Shown piece after piece: positions 44,215 through 52,368 of a DNA stretch of 64,000 nucleotides; within the stretch, counting starts at the first letter, position 1, and every line of letters begins with the position of its first letter. This DNA comes from Deltaproteobacteria bacterium (GTDB taxonomy: Bacteria > Desulfobacterota > Desulfomonilia > UBA1062). The stretch lies in NCBI GenBank assembly GCA_018433775.1, contig JAHDQN010000025.1, positions 62,001 to 126,000 of the forward strand. The letters run 5' to 3'. The position numbers were made by a program, and so were the translations under genes. Below the pieces are notes generated by a model that was not told the origin of the DNA, ran no database searches, and saw only the letters and a program-made list of their open reading frames with translations.

Positions 44215-45919
44215 TACCCGTTCCCCCTTTGCTGGCCACCGTGATGCTCGGGCTGATGTCCATAATGCTGGCGCTCTTCTGGACTATCCTTTTGAACACG
44301 GGGCAAGCCACGATGCTCGCATAATAGTGGGGCCTGGGCTCGTTGATGGACACGATCACGCTCAGCCTCGGCTTCCCGCTCGCATCGATGATGCCTCCAA
44401 TGAAGGTGGTAACATAGTCGCTCTTGGAATAGGCCCCGGTCAGCCGGTCGATCTTCTGGGCCGTGCCGGTCTTTCCAAAGACCCGGTAGGTGCTCAAACT
44501 CGCAGCCTCCGCCGTGCCGCCCTTGGAGACCACGGACGAAAGGATGTCAACGATCTCCCGGGACACGGCCGGTGAGATGACCTTGCGGACAATGACGGGC
44601 CGGGAATGCTGGACTTCGGTACCCTTGGCATCGGCCACGCGATCCACGAGGTAGGGTTTCAGGAGCATGCCGCCGTTGATCATGGCGTTGAATGCTGTGA
44701 TGAGCTGGATGCCGGTCACGGCAAAGCCGTGGCCGAAGGAAATGGCGGCCTTGTCCACACTGGTCCATGTCCTTGGCTCACTGACCAGCCCGCCGGGCTC
44801 GCCCGGGAACTCGATGCCCGTGGGGCTTAAGAGACCGAAGAGATCCATGCATGCATACATGTCGGCCGCCCTGACCGGGTCGAGGAGTTTTACCATGCCG
44901 ATATTGCTCGAGAACTTGATGATATCCCTGACCGGAAGCCACCCGTACTTTTCGTGATCATTGAAGACGACCCGGTGATAGGTGAATCTGCCTTCTTCGC
45001 AGAAAACCCTCTGGCCCGGATTCATGAGGCCGTTTTCCATTCCCCAGCCGACCCACATGGGTTTGATGACCGATCCGGGCTCGAAGCGGTCCACCACGGC
45101 CCGGTTCTTGTGACCCTGCAGGTTTTTGTACGAGCCCGTGTTGGGATTGAAGCTCGGATAGGAGGCCATGGCGTAGATTTCCCCGGTGGTGGGGTTGGTG
45201 ATGATGACGAAGCCCGAGGCGGCCTTGTTTTCCTTGACTGCGCGCTCGAGCTCGGAAAAGGCGATGTACTGGAGCCTGCGGTCGATGGTGAGCCAGATCG
45301 TGGAGCCGTCCTTGGCCTCGTCGGGAGAGAGCCCGCGGGCGTAGATAATCCTTCCGAACCCGTCCTTGCGGACATCAATGTGCCTGGGTTTGCCCTGGAG
45401 GATCCCGTCGTAGAGAAGTTCAAGGCCTTCGAGGCCCTGGCCGTCTATGCCGACCAGTCCCAGTACGTTCGCCATGGATTCGCCTTCGGGGTAGAATCGC
45501 TTGGGCTCGTTGTAGTAGCCGATGCCTTTTATGTTCAGCGCCTCCACCTTCGCCACTTCATCAGGCGAAACATGGCGTTTGATCCAGACGAAATACTTCT
45601 CGGACTGAAGCTTTTTTTTCAGGGAGTGCTCGTTGATTTTCAGCGCTCGTGCCAGCTTTGCGGCAGCCGATGCGGGGTTGTCGATGAGCCGTGGGTTCGC
45701 TGCGATGGACTTCACCTCCAGGCTGATGGCCAGCGGCTGCCCGCTCTTGTCATATACCGTGCCCCGGTATGAGCTCAGCTTGACGTCGTGGTCGAATTTC
45801 TTGTGGGCGCGGGATATGATGGTATCGGGGTTGACGATCTGGAGATAGAAGGCCCGCGACCCTATGGCCGCCAGAAGAACGATGATCAGGATCCGCACAG
45901 CCTTTACTCGTCCAGCCAT
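44201..45919 (-). CDS. ftsI: division-specific penicillin-binding protein (FtsI/PBP3)
   Basis: The 572-aa class B transpeptidase has one N-terminal transmembrane helix (about residues 7-24), a pedestal domain containing YRGTVYDKSGQPLA, and the transpeptidase domain. Active-site motifs are SVIK in FEPGSVIKPM, SSN in KFSSNIGM, and KTG in FGKTGTAQK. There are no PASTA repeats. It crosslinks septal peptidoglycan with FtsW. The start ATG at 45919 lies 16 nt inside ftsL; the longer upstream frame is not coding. Confidence 0.95.
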   Translation of the reverse strand: MAGRVKAVRILIIVLLAAIGSRAFYLQIVNPDTIISRAHKKFDHDVKLSSYRGTVYDKSGQPLAISLEVKSIAANPRLIDNPASAAAKLARALKINEHSLKKKLQSEKYFVWIKRHVSPDEVAKVEALNIKGIGYYNEPKRFYPEGESMANVLGLVGIDGQGLEGLELLYDGILQGKPRHIDVRKDGFGRIIYARGLSPDEAKDGSTIWLTIDRRLQYIAFSELERAVKENKAASGFVIITNPTTGEIYAMASYPSFNPNTGSYKNLQGHKNRAVVDRFEPGSVIKPMWVGWGMENGLMNPGQRVFCEEGRFTYHRVVFNDHEKYGWLPVRDIIKFSSNIGMVKLLDPVRAADMYACMDLFGLLSPTGIEFPGEPGGLVSEPRTWTSVDKAAISFGHGFAVTGIQLITAFNAMINGGMLLKPYLVDRVADAKGTEVQHSRPVIVRKVISPAVSREIVDILSSVVSKGGTAEAASLSTYRVFGKTGTAQKIDRLTGAYSKSDYVTTFIGGIIDASGKPRLSVIVSINEPRPHYYASIVACPVFKRIVQKSASIMDISPSITVASKGGTGNEGI

Positions 45920-46194
45920 AGGTACACCACCTGTTCGGGGCTGGGCGATTTCATCCCCAGTTTGTTTTTCGCGATCTCTTCGAGCCTCCGGGAGCTCTTG
46001 AGGGTGGATATCTCCAGTTTCAGCGATTTGTTCTCGCTCAGGAGATGCTCCTGCTCTGTCTGCTCGGCCGTTATGGCGTAGCCGAGCTCCGTGGCAATGT
46101 GCCGGGTCCAGATGTGGAAGAACGCCCATGCCGTGAAAAAGGAGAGCATGATGAGAAAGGCGGGCAGGATGTCCACAATGTCGCGGGCTTTCAT
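45904..46194 (-). CDS. ftsL: cell-division protein FtsL
   Basis: The 96-aa bitopic protein has one transmembrane helix (about residues 10-32) followed by a heptad coiled coil rich in E/L/K (EQEHLLSENKSLKLEISTLK). It ends in KLGMKSPSPEQVVYL, which resembles the FtsL/DivIC C-terminus. It bridges FtsQ/FtsB and FtsWI. The gene overlaps rsmH by 4 nt upstream and ftsI by 16 nt downstream. Sequence conservation in this family is low; the position and topology decide the call. Confidence 0.9.
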   Translation of the reverse strand: MKARDIVDILPAFLIMLSFFTAWAFFHIWTRHIATELGYAITAEQTEQEHLLSENKSLKLEISTLKSSRRLEEIAKNKLGMKSPSPEQVVYLWLDE

Positions 46195-47114
46195 GAGAGC
46201 CTCCTGGCCGCTCGCAGGCGGGCGCTCCGAGACCGCGGGTTGTTCCTGACCTCTTCTTCTGAAGGGGTGATGGACTTGCGGGTGATAGGCTTGAGCAGGC
46301 GCGGCTCTTCAGGCGCGGGGGCGGGCAACCCCCGGGGATAGACAAAGCGTTCCGGCGTGCCGGCAAAAAAGCGCTTCACGATGCGGTCTTCGAGCGAGTG
46401 GAAGGATATGATCGCGATCACGCCGCCTGGGGCCAGCAGCGATGCCGCCTTGGGGAGAAAGCTCTGAAGGTTTTCGATTTCCTGATTGACCTCCATGCGG
46501 ATAGCCTGGAAGGTCTTGGTGGCCGGGTGGATCTTCTTCGGCCAGAAGCGCCTGGGGATGGCCGATGACACAATCTCTGCGAGCTCAGTGGTGGATTTCA
46601 CCGGGCGCGACTCCACGATGCGCCGGGCGATACGCGGAGCGAAGCGCTCTTCGCCGTAGGTATGGATCAGGGAGGCGAGCCGGTGCTCGTCATAGGTGTT
46701 CACCACCGTATCCGCACTCAGCGTATTCTCGGTGGAAAACCTCATGTCCAGAGGTCCCTGTCTCAAAAAAGAAAACCCTCGATCAGGATCATCGAGGGCG
46801 GTCGATGACATCCCCAGATCCAGCAGGACCCCATCGAGATTTTCCCATCCCAGCATTGCGCATATCCTGTCAATTTCAGTGAAATTGCCCTGAAAGATAA
46901 AAACCCTGCCCGTATAATCAGCCAGCGACTGCTGAAGCCTTAAGACGGCAGCCCCATCGAGATCGACGCCTGCGAGCAGACCGCCGGGCGCGCTCTTTTC
47001 GAGAATCGCCCGCGCGTGACCGCCATATCCCAGGGTGCCGTCAAAGTATCGACCGCCACTATGCGGCATCATCACCTCCAGGACCTCGCTGAGGAGTACG
47101 GGCACGTGCTGCAT
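46191..47114 (-). CDS. rsmH: 16S rRNA (cytosine1402-N4)-methyltransferase
   Basis: The 307-aa SAM-dependent enzyme methylates N4 of C1402 in 16S rRNA. HVPVLLSEVLEVM, the SAM loop GTLGYGGHARAIL, LLDLGMSSTALDD and ISFHSLEDRIVKRFF are conserved family motifs. It follows mraZ by 4 nt and is the usual second gene of dcw clusters. Confidence 0.97.
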   Translation of the reverse strand: MQHVPVLLSEVLEVMMPHSGGRYFDGTLGYGGHARAILEKSAPGGLLAGVDLDGAAVLRLQQSLADYTGRVFIFQGNFTEIDRICAMLGWENLDGVLLDLGMSSTALDDPDRGFSFLRQGPLDMRFSTENTLSADTVVNTYDEHRLASLIHTYGEERFAPRIARRIVESRPVKSTTELAEIVSSAIPRRFWPKKIHPATKTFQAIRMEVNQEIENLQSFLPKAASLLAPGGVIAIISFHSLEDRIVKRFFAGTPERFVYPRGLPAPAPEEPRLLKPITRKSITPSEEEVRNNPRSRSARLRAARRLS

Positions 47115-47118
47115 AGGC

Positions 47119-47562
47119 CTACAGACCCAGCTCGGCGAGTTCCGTCCTCAAGCTCTCGGGATCTTTCAGGGCCTCCTTCATGTATGCGTCGTATATCTCG
47201 ATGTCCCAGATCTCAAAGCGGTCTACGATGCCCACGATAAGGCACTTTTTTTTGAGATCGGCATAGTCGCGCAGGCTGGCGGGGATAAGGATCCGGCCCT
47301 GTGAATCGATCTGGCACTCCTCGGCGGAACCCATGACATGCCGTTTGAAGATGATATCCGCTTTCCTGACCGCGGAAAGGGAGGAGGCCTTTCTCTCCAT
47401 TTTTTCCCAATCTTCGAAGGCAAAGGCCATGAGGCATTTATCGAGGCTTTTCGTGATGATGAGATGGTCGGTGTTCCACTGGCTCAGCACATCCCGGAAC
47501 TTTGATGGAATGCTCAACCGCCCCTTCTCGTTTATGGAATTTATGTAATGCCCTTTAAACAC
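47119..47562 (-). CDS. mraZ: MraZ transcriptional regulator of the dcw operon
   Basis: The 147-aa protein has two SpoVT/AbrB-like swapped-hairpin domains: FKGHYINSINEKGRLSIPSKFRD and ECQIDSQGRILIPASLR (each split across about 20 residues). MraZ oligomers bind direct repeats just upstream of their own gene and repress the dcw operon. I use the GTG at 47562, preceded by TTGGGGG, because it starts directly at the conserved FxGxYxxxxDxKGR-type motif. The frame continues upstream through the promoter, so earlier starts are excluded. Confidence 0.92.
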   Translation of the reverse strand: MFKGHYINSINEKGRLSIPSKFRDVLSQWNTDHLIITKSLDKCLMAFAFEDWEKMERKASSLSAVRKADIIFKRHVMGSAEECQIDSQGRILIPASLRDYADLKKKCLIVGIVDRFEIWDIEIYDAYMKEALKDPESLRTELAELGL

Positions 47563-47604
47563 CTTCGCCCCCAAGGTCCACTGACACCAAATGGCACTTT
47601 TTGA

Positions 47605-47633
47605 CTTATATATGAAGGACCTGCTGGTGTCAA
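47605..47633 (-). promoter_or_regulatory. promoter of the dcw operon (PmraZ)
   Basis: On the minus strand TTGACA (47633-47628) and TATAAG (47610-47605) are 17 bp apart. The predicted start lies near 47598, inside the 13-bp element, which suits repression. The leader to the mraZ GTG is about 35 nt. Confidence 0.8.
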
Positions 47634-47690
47634 TATCTTCTTCGGGAAAGTTTGTTATAAGATTTAGTAGAAAAAACTCATTATTACCGA

Positions 47691-47696
47691 TATAAT
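47691..47696 (+). promoter_or_regulatory. -10 box for the divergent histidine kinase gene
   Basis: TATAAT on the plus strand lies about 55 nt upstream of the kinase start in an AT-rich stretch. No clear -35 is found at 16-18 bp, so an activator or an AT-rich UP-like sequence may compensate. The 13-bp element begins 9 nt downstream. Confidence 0.45.
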
Positions 47697-47751
47697 TTAT
47701 CGAGGCAAAAAGTGCCATAGGGTGGTTAAATTCTTCTGGAGGTTTTCGGGG

Positions 47752-48753
47752 TTGTCGGCTACTATGGATAACATGCTTGATGCGCATGCAGCCGAGGTGC
47801 TCGAGGTTTTGCCCGTGGGGATCATGCTGGCAGATGAGGCCGGAGCCGTTTCCTATGCGAACAGGACCGCCCTGGAGTTCTTAGGCATCGAACGCGAGGG
47901 CCTGAAGGAGATCAACATCAGGGGCATGTTCCGGCAGAACACAGGGAAGAAGGACATCATGCTCCGCACCAAAGGGAAAGATCGGATAACCGTCAGGCTG
48001 AACAGGATAGCCCTCTCAGGCGGATGTTCCGCCGTTGTCATGACCGATATCACCGAGATCCAACAGCTCGAGCAGGAGCTCCTGAAGATGGACAAGCTCG
48101 CCACCGTGGGCGAGCTGACCTCGGGCATCGCCCACGAGATACGCAACCCCCTTGCCGGCATCAAGACTACGGCTCAGGCCTTGAAGGGGGAGATACCGGA
48201 CAACGATCACCGCGTCGCCTACATATCCCGGATCATCGCCGAGATCGACCGGCTCAACAAGCTGCTGCTCAATTTCTTCGACTTCGCCAAGCCCAAGGAT
48301 CTGAATGTGCGGGCATGCGATCTCAAGAAGGTGATCGAGGACACCGTGTTTTTAATGCAGGACGAGGCCCGGCAGAACCGCGTCCAGGTCATGGAATTCT
48401 ATCCGCCGGAGCAGGTCAGGATCCGGGCCGATTCGGACCTGCTGCAGCAGGTGTTCATGAACGTGTTCATCAATGCCGTACAGGCCATGCACTCAGGCGG
48501 CAGGATGGAGGTCCATCTGGCGGATAAGGGCTCACAGGTCGAGATAACCGTGAAGGATACCGGCAAGGGTATCCCGGAGAACATCCGCAACCGGATCTTC
48601 GATCCCTTCTTCACCACCAAACCCAAGGGGATCGGGCTCGGTCTGTCCATCTCGTACCGGCTCGTCAAGATGCACTCGGGAAACATCACGTTCGCCACCG
48701 GGCCCCGGGGGACCACCTTCACCATCACCCTGCCGAAAGAGGTGGCAATGTGA
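47752..48753 (+). CDS. PAS-containing sensor histidine kinase, NtrB-like, orphan
   Basis: The roughly 333-aa cytoplasmic kinase starts with a PAS domain (LPVGIMLADEAGAVSYANRTA). The HisKA domain follows with phospho-accepting His at about residue 128 (TSGIAHEIRNPLAGI). The HATPase domain has N-box NVFINAVQAMHSGG, G1 DTGKGIP, the F box FDPFFTTKPKGIG and GLGLSIS. No membrane segment is present. The order resembles NtrB- and AtoS-type kinases that drive sigma-54 regulators, but no response regulator gene is adjacent. A TTG at 47752 with GGAGG at 9 nt fits best; an ATG at 47764 is possible, and a GTG at 47722 would lie in the leader. It is divergent from mraZ. Confidence 0.85.
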   Translation: MSATMDNMLDAHAAEVLEVLPVGIMLADEAGAVSYANRTALEFLGIEREGLKEINIRGMFRQNTGKKDIMLRTKGKDRITVRLNRIALSGGCSAVVMTDITEIQQLEQELLKMDKLATVGELTSGIAHEIRNPLAGIKTTAQALKGEIPDNDHRVAYISRIIAEIDRLNKLLLNFFDFAKPKDLNVRACDLKKVIEDTVFLMQDEARQNRVQVMEFYPPEQVRIRADSDLLQQVFMNVFINAVQAMHSGGRMEVHLADKGSQVEITVKDTGKGIPENIRNRIFDPFFTTKPKGIGLGLSISYRLVKMHSGNITFATGPRGTTFTITLPKEVAM

Positions 48754-48907
48754 GGGGGAGAGATGATACTAAGGGCGGCAAGTGTTTTTCTTGTGAAGGG
48801 CGGATGGCTGCGGTGCGTTTTCTCCCATAGAGGAGAAGAGACAGGGGATATCACGGTCATCCGGCGGACAGGGAGGGAATCGTAATCCGGAGCACAGAGA
48901 AGGAACA

Positions 48908-48933
48908 GGGGCGAGAGAGGGGATGCGCCCCTT
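48908..48933 (+). other. short hairpin between histidine kinase and tolQ
   Basis: AGGGGCG and CGCCCCT pair over 7 bp across a 12-nt purine-rich loop. No U-run follows. It may slow read-through from the kinase gene into tolQ or be a chance feature. The surrounding 210-nt gap shows no other element I can support besides the tolQ ribosome site AGGAGG. Confidence 0.3.
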
Positions 48934-48963
48934 ACCCGATATTCAAGATCAGGAGGACAGTAA

Positions 48964-49677
48964 ATGCCGTTTTTCCCATCGACAGCCTATGCGGCCACAA
49001 CTCAGTTCAGAGGCGACATCGGCGCCATGATCGTGGACTCCGATCCCGTCGTGAAGCTGGTGCTGCTCGTACTGTTTATCTTCTCCATATTTTCCTGGGG
49101 GATCATCGTTCAGAAGTGGGTCGCCCTCTCCCGGGCGCGCAAGAGGGGCCAGCTCATTCTGGACAGCCTCCTGAAAGGCACAGGTATGGTGGAGATCCTG
49201 GACAAGGTGGACAATGCCGGAGACTGTCCGATCAAAAACCTGTTTCACGGAGCTCAGGACGAGCTGAGGAAGATCACCTCCAAGAACAACACCATCCCGG
49301 TATCCATGCTCGCCAATGTAGAGAACAGGATACGGAGCGCACAGACGCATGAGGCCATGGAGCTTTCCCACGGGTTGGGCTTTCTCGCCAGCATCAGCAA
49401 CTCCAGCCCGTTCATTGGCCTGTTCGGCACGGTCTGGGGCATCATGGACTCGTTCAGGGAGATCGGGCTCAGGGGTTCGGCGAACCTCGCCACCGTGGCT
49501 CCCGGCATCTCCGAGGCACTTATCGCCACGGCTGCAGGACTCTTTGTTGCCATACCGGCGGCGCTCTTCTATAATTACTTCACCGGGACGATCAATCAGG
49601 CAATGACCCAGATGGAGAGGTTCCAGATCGATTTCATGAACTGGGTGCGCAGAGGTCTTATCCATGGTGGCGAATAG
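48964..49677 (+). CDS. tolQ: Tol-Pal proton-channel subunit TolQ
   Basis: The 237-aa inner-membrane protein has three transmembrane helices (about residues 28-48, 135-158 and 170-195). The core GLGFLASISNSSPFIGLFGTVWGI is the MotA/TolQ/ExbB signature, and APGISEALIATAAGLFVAIPA the third helix region with polar Thr residues. With TolR it converts proton flow into TolA movement during outer-membrane constriction. AGGAGG lies upstream. It overlaps tolR by 14 nt. ExbB is excluded by the tolRAB-pal context. Confidence 0.95.
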   Translation: MPFFPSTAYAATTQFRGDIGAMIVDSDPVVKLVLLVLFIFSIFSWGIIVQKWVALSRARKRGQLILDSLLKGTGMVEILDKVDNAGDCPIKNLFHGAQDELRKITSKNNTIPVSMLANVENRIRSAQTHEAMELSHGLGFLASISNSSPFIGLFGTVWGIMDSFREIGLRGSANLATVAPGISEALIATAAGLFVAIPAALFYNYFTGTINQAMTQMERFQIDFMNWVRRGLIHGGE

Positions 49678-50077
49678 ACCGGGACACGGCAAGCCCGTAT
49701 CAGAGATCAACGTCACCCCGCTGGTCGACGTGATGCTCGTGCTCCTGATCATCTTCATGGTTTCGGCACCTATGATGAAGGAGGGCATGAAGGTGGATCT
49801 GCCCGAGGCCGAGGCCAGGGCGCTCCAGACCCAGACTCAGGACCTCACGATCACGATCAACCAGGACAGGACCCTTGATATCAACGGATCGCCCATCGAC
49901 CTGGCCAGGCTCGATGTGATCCTGGAGCAGATACGGGAGCAGCGCGGGGTGGAGAGCGTCTATCTCCAGGCCGACAAATCCATTCCCTATGGCTACGTAG
50001 TGGAGGTCATGTCGCTGATCCGCTCCACCGGGCTCACCAAGATCGGGCTGGTGACGCAACCTCCGACAAAGAAGTAG
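49664..50077 (+). CDS. tolR: Tol-Pal subunit TolR
   Basis: The 137-aa protein has one N-terminal transmembrane helix preceded by SEINVTPLVDVMLVLLIIF. The Asp in PLVDVM is the proton-carrying residue of the TolR/ExbD family. The periplasmic domain (residues 50-137) has the ADKSIPYGYVVEVM motif. It works with TolQ. Confidence 0.95.
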   Translation: MVANRPGHGKPVSEINVTPLVDVMLVLLIIFMVSAPMMKEGMKVDLPEAEARALQTQTQDLTITINQDRTLDINGSPIDLARLDVILEQIREQRGVESVYLQADKSIPYGYVVEVMSLIRSTGLTKIGLVTQPPTKK

Positions 50078-50078
50078 C

Positions 50079-50819
50079 ATGAAGAGACTGAGCGGATACA
50101 CCGGGATTTCACTCCTGGCCCATTTCCTTTTTATCCTGGCGCTGGTGGATGTGAGCTTTTCACCCCGGGACGATCTGTCCGCCTTCGATGTCTACGAGGT
50201 GGACATCGTGACCTCGGTCCCTTCGGCAGGGAAGGCCGCCCTTTCCCGTGGAAAGGCGTCATCCACTCAGTCCTCGACCAGAAAATATGTCTATCACAAA
50301 GGGAGCGAGCAGAGCAGCATCAGCGGCATCAGGAAGGAACAGGGGCCGAAAGAGAAAGCGCCGGAGCTCTCCGCCAAGGATCTGGAGCCCCTGGAGGTGA
50401 AGGAGCAGGACAGGACGTGGGACGATACGGCGTATGAAGATGCTACGGGCGAGACCCCTCCCGATACCGGAGGGACCTCACCGGGCAGGCTCGGCAGAGG
50501 CCCCGGCGAGTCGTCGAATCTGGTGGCTGTATGGAAAGCCCAGGTGAAGATGGTGGTGGACAGCGTGTGGAAGACCCCTCCAGAGATTTCGGTAATGGAC
50601 ACCTCTCTCAAGACCACCTATCTCCTGAAGATATCCCGCAGCGGTGAGCTGCTGGACAAGAAGCTCCTCATCTCGTCGGGAAACAGCCCCTTCGACCGCT
50701 CTGTGCACCTGGCGCTCAACAGCGTGACCACGCTTCCGCCGCCGCCTCTTGTCCTCATAGCCGGACAGAGCAGCGTGGAGGTTACCATGTCGTTCACCCC
50801 GCCTAAAGGAGTCAGATAG
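50079..50819 (+). CDS. tolA: TolA-like energy-transducing protein
   Basis: The 246-aa bitopic protein has one N-terminal helix (about residues 10-25), a polar linker of 120 residues (Lys/Glu/Ser- then Gly/Pro-rich), and a C-terminal TonB/TolA fold from about residue 150 (VWKAQVKMVVDSVWKTP, then TTYLLKISRSGEL). It is much shorter than E. coli TolA (421 aa), as its helical linker is reduced. It links TolQR to TolB/Pal across the periplasm. The start is 1 nt after tolR. The call rests on position and the C-terminal fold. Confidence 0.88.
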   Translation: MKRLSGYTGISLLAHFLFILALVDVSFSPRDDLSAFDVYEVDIVTSVPSAGKAALSRGKASSTQSSTRKYVYHKGSEQSSISGIRKEQGPKEKAPELSAKDLEPLEVKEQDRTWDDTAYEDATGETPPDTGGTSPGRLGRGPGESSNLVAVWKAQVKMVVDSVWKTPPEISVMDTSLKTTYLLKISRSGELLDKKLLISSGNSPFDRSVHLALNSVTTLPPPPLVLIAGQSSVEVTMSFTPPKGVR

Positions 50820-52097
50820 ATGAAGAAGATTCTCAGCCTCATGATAGTCCTTGCCGTGGTTTTCCCCTCTGTTCTCGGTGCCCAGCGCCTTCACATCGAC
50901 ATCGAGGCCCGGGGCTTCAAACGGATGAAGGTCGCCATGCCTGCTTTTGCCGGTCCTAAAGAGCTGGCGGATTCCGTGTGGTCCCAGTGCGCCAAAGATC
51001 TGGAGATAACCGGCGCATTCAGCCTCCTGGACCCGAAAGGATATATCAATCCGGGCCCCATGAGCTTTATCGAGCCGGGGACCCTCAAGGACTGGGCCCT
51101 CATCGGCGCTGATTATGTTGTTGCGGCGCGGGTCGAGCGCCGGGGTGACCAGGTGAATCTCGTGGTGCAGGTCGTGGAGGTCTCGACCGCCCGGGCCGTG
51201 CTCAGCACTGTTTACACCACCAAGGCCGACGCCGTGCACCGGGGGGTCCATGCCTTTATGGACGCCCTGATGCAGAAGACCCTGGGACTTGAGCCCATCT
51301 TTTCCTCCAAGATCGTGGCCGTTCAAAAGGTTGGCAAGAAGAAACAACTCTACACCATGTGGTGCGACGGAACCGGCGGGGCTGCGATCAAGGGTGGTGG
51401 CGATCTCGTTCTGAACCCTGCCTGGTCTTTCGACGGCAAGAAGATCGCATTCGTCTCCTACTGGAGAAACAATCCCGATCTCTATATCCTGGACTTGCGG
51501 ACCTACAAGGTAGATCTGTTCTCTTCGCACAAGGGCATCAACGTCACCCCGTGCTTTGACCCCACGGGAACGAAGATCGCCTGCACGCTCTCCAAAGACG
51601 GCGACCCCGAGATCTATCTCGTGCCGCTGGGAGGCGGCGGAGCACCTGAGCGGCTCACCAGAAGCTGGGCAACAGACACCTCCCCGTCGATCTCTCCGGA
51701 CGGGCGGAAGCTCGCCTTCTGCTCATCGCGTGCCGGCACGCCCCAGATCTATGTCATGGATCTGGTGACCAGGAAGGTGGAGCGGCTCACCTTTCAGGGA
51801 AGCTATAACTCCGAGCCCGTGTTCTCGCCCAAAGGAGACGTGATCGCGTTCATCCATCTGGCGGAGGACCGGCGCTTCCATATTGCGCTCATCAAGACCG
51901 ACGGCACGAGGATGAAGGTGCTCCCCGGCACCGGGAGAGGAGACGAGTCTCCCACCTTCTCGCCCGACGGGAGGCTCGTGGCCTTCAGTTCTTCAGATGG
52001 AAACATCTATGTCACGGATTTCATGGGGACCTCTGTGGTACGGGTGACCGATACCGGGGGATTCACCGAACCCTGCTGGTCTCCTCTGATAGAATAG
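50820..52097 (+). CDS. tolB: Tol-Pal periplasmic beta-propeller TolB
   Basis: The 425-aa protein has a Sec signal (residues 1-20, SVLGA). An N-terminal alpha/beta domain to about 155 is followed by a six-bladed propeller with repeated DG-x-x-I/LAF motifs (SFDGKKIAFVS, DPTGTKIACTL, SPDGRKLAFCS, SPKGDVIAFIH, SPDGRLVAFSS). TolB binds Pal and TolA. It starts directly after the tolA stop (TAG-ATG) with AAGGAG upstream. Confidence 0.95.
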   Translation: MKKILSLMIVLAVVFPSVLGAQRLHIDIEARGFKRMKVAMPAFAGPKELADSVWSQCAKDLEITGAFSLLDPKGYINPGPMSFIEPGTLKDWALIGADYVVAARVERRGDQVNLVVQVVEVSTARAVLSTVYTTKADAVHRGVHAFMDALMQKTLGLEPIFSSKIVAVQKVGKKKQLYTMWCDGTGGAAIKGGGDLVLNPAWSFDGKKIAFVSYWRNNPDLYILDLRTYKVDLFSSHKGINVTPCFDPTGTKIACTLSKDGDPEIYLVPLGGGGAPERLTRSWATDTSPSISPDGRKLAFCSSRAGTPQIYVMDLVTRKVERLTFQGSYNSEPVFSPKGDVIAFIHLAEDRRFHIALIKTDGTRMKVLPGTGRGDESPTFSPDGRLVAFSSSDGNIYVTDFMGTSVVRVTDTGGFTEPCWSPLIE

Positions 52098-52163
52098 GGT
52101 ATAAGGATTGGTTGAAAAACCAGGGCATTCGCATGCGGCATGATCAGGTTTCAGGCTCGTACG

Positions 52164-52218
52164 GGCTGGAAAAAAGCCGGTTCCCTTCGGTGTGAACGGT
52201 AGCCGGTTTTCCCCAGCC
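52164..52218 (+). other. large imperfect hairpin between tolB and pal
   Basis: GGCTGG at 52164-52169 pairs with CCAGCC at 52213-52218, and inner AAAA/TTTT and CCGGTT/AGCCGG-type segments extend the stem with mismatches. No U-run follows. It could attenuate the tolQRAB message or protect its 3' end. The rest of the 271-nt gap contains the promoter listed next. Confidence 0.35.
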
Positions 52219-52268
52219 GCGGGACCATGGTATGGTCGTAAATCGGCATGTTGCCCGATATTTTCTGC

Positions 52269-52296
52269 TTGACCTGGTTCAGGTTTAAGGTAATTT
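52269..52296 (+). promoter_or_regulatory. possible internal promoter for pal-cpoB
   Basis: TTGACC (52269-52274) and TAATTT (52291-52296) are 16 bp apart, about 70 nt before pal. An internal pal promoter would match the need for excess Pal. The -10 is poor, so this is tentative. Confidence 0.35.
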
Positions 52297-52368
52297 ATGG
52301 ACAGGCTGGAGGAGTCGCGAATTGCTGATTTCCTCGGCACAAAGTAGGGAACTACCAAGGAGGATGAA

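Larger units (their letters stand above)
47591..47718. repeat. mirrored 13-bp elements in the mraZ / histidine kinase divergent region
   Basis: CAAAAAGTGCCAT occurs on the plus strand at 47706-47718 and on the minus strand at 47603-47591. Each copy is followed, in its own reading direction, by a second GTG one helical turn on (GTGCCATnnGGTG). Each sits just downstream of the -10 box of the promoter that reads in that direction. MraZ of other bacteria binds direct repeats with AAAGTG- or TGGG-like cores, so these are candidate MraZ sites. Binding is inference. Confidence 0.6.

Noticed and set aside
47119-47787. Longer MraZ starting at 47787
   Set aside because: The upstream part of that frame crosses the mraZ promoter and extends into the divergent kinase gene, and MraZ proteins are about 145 aa.
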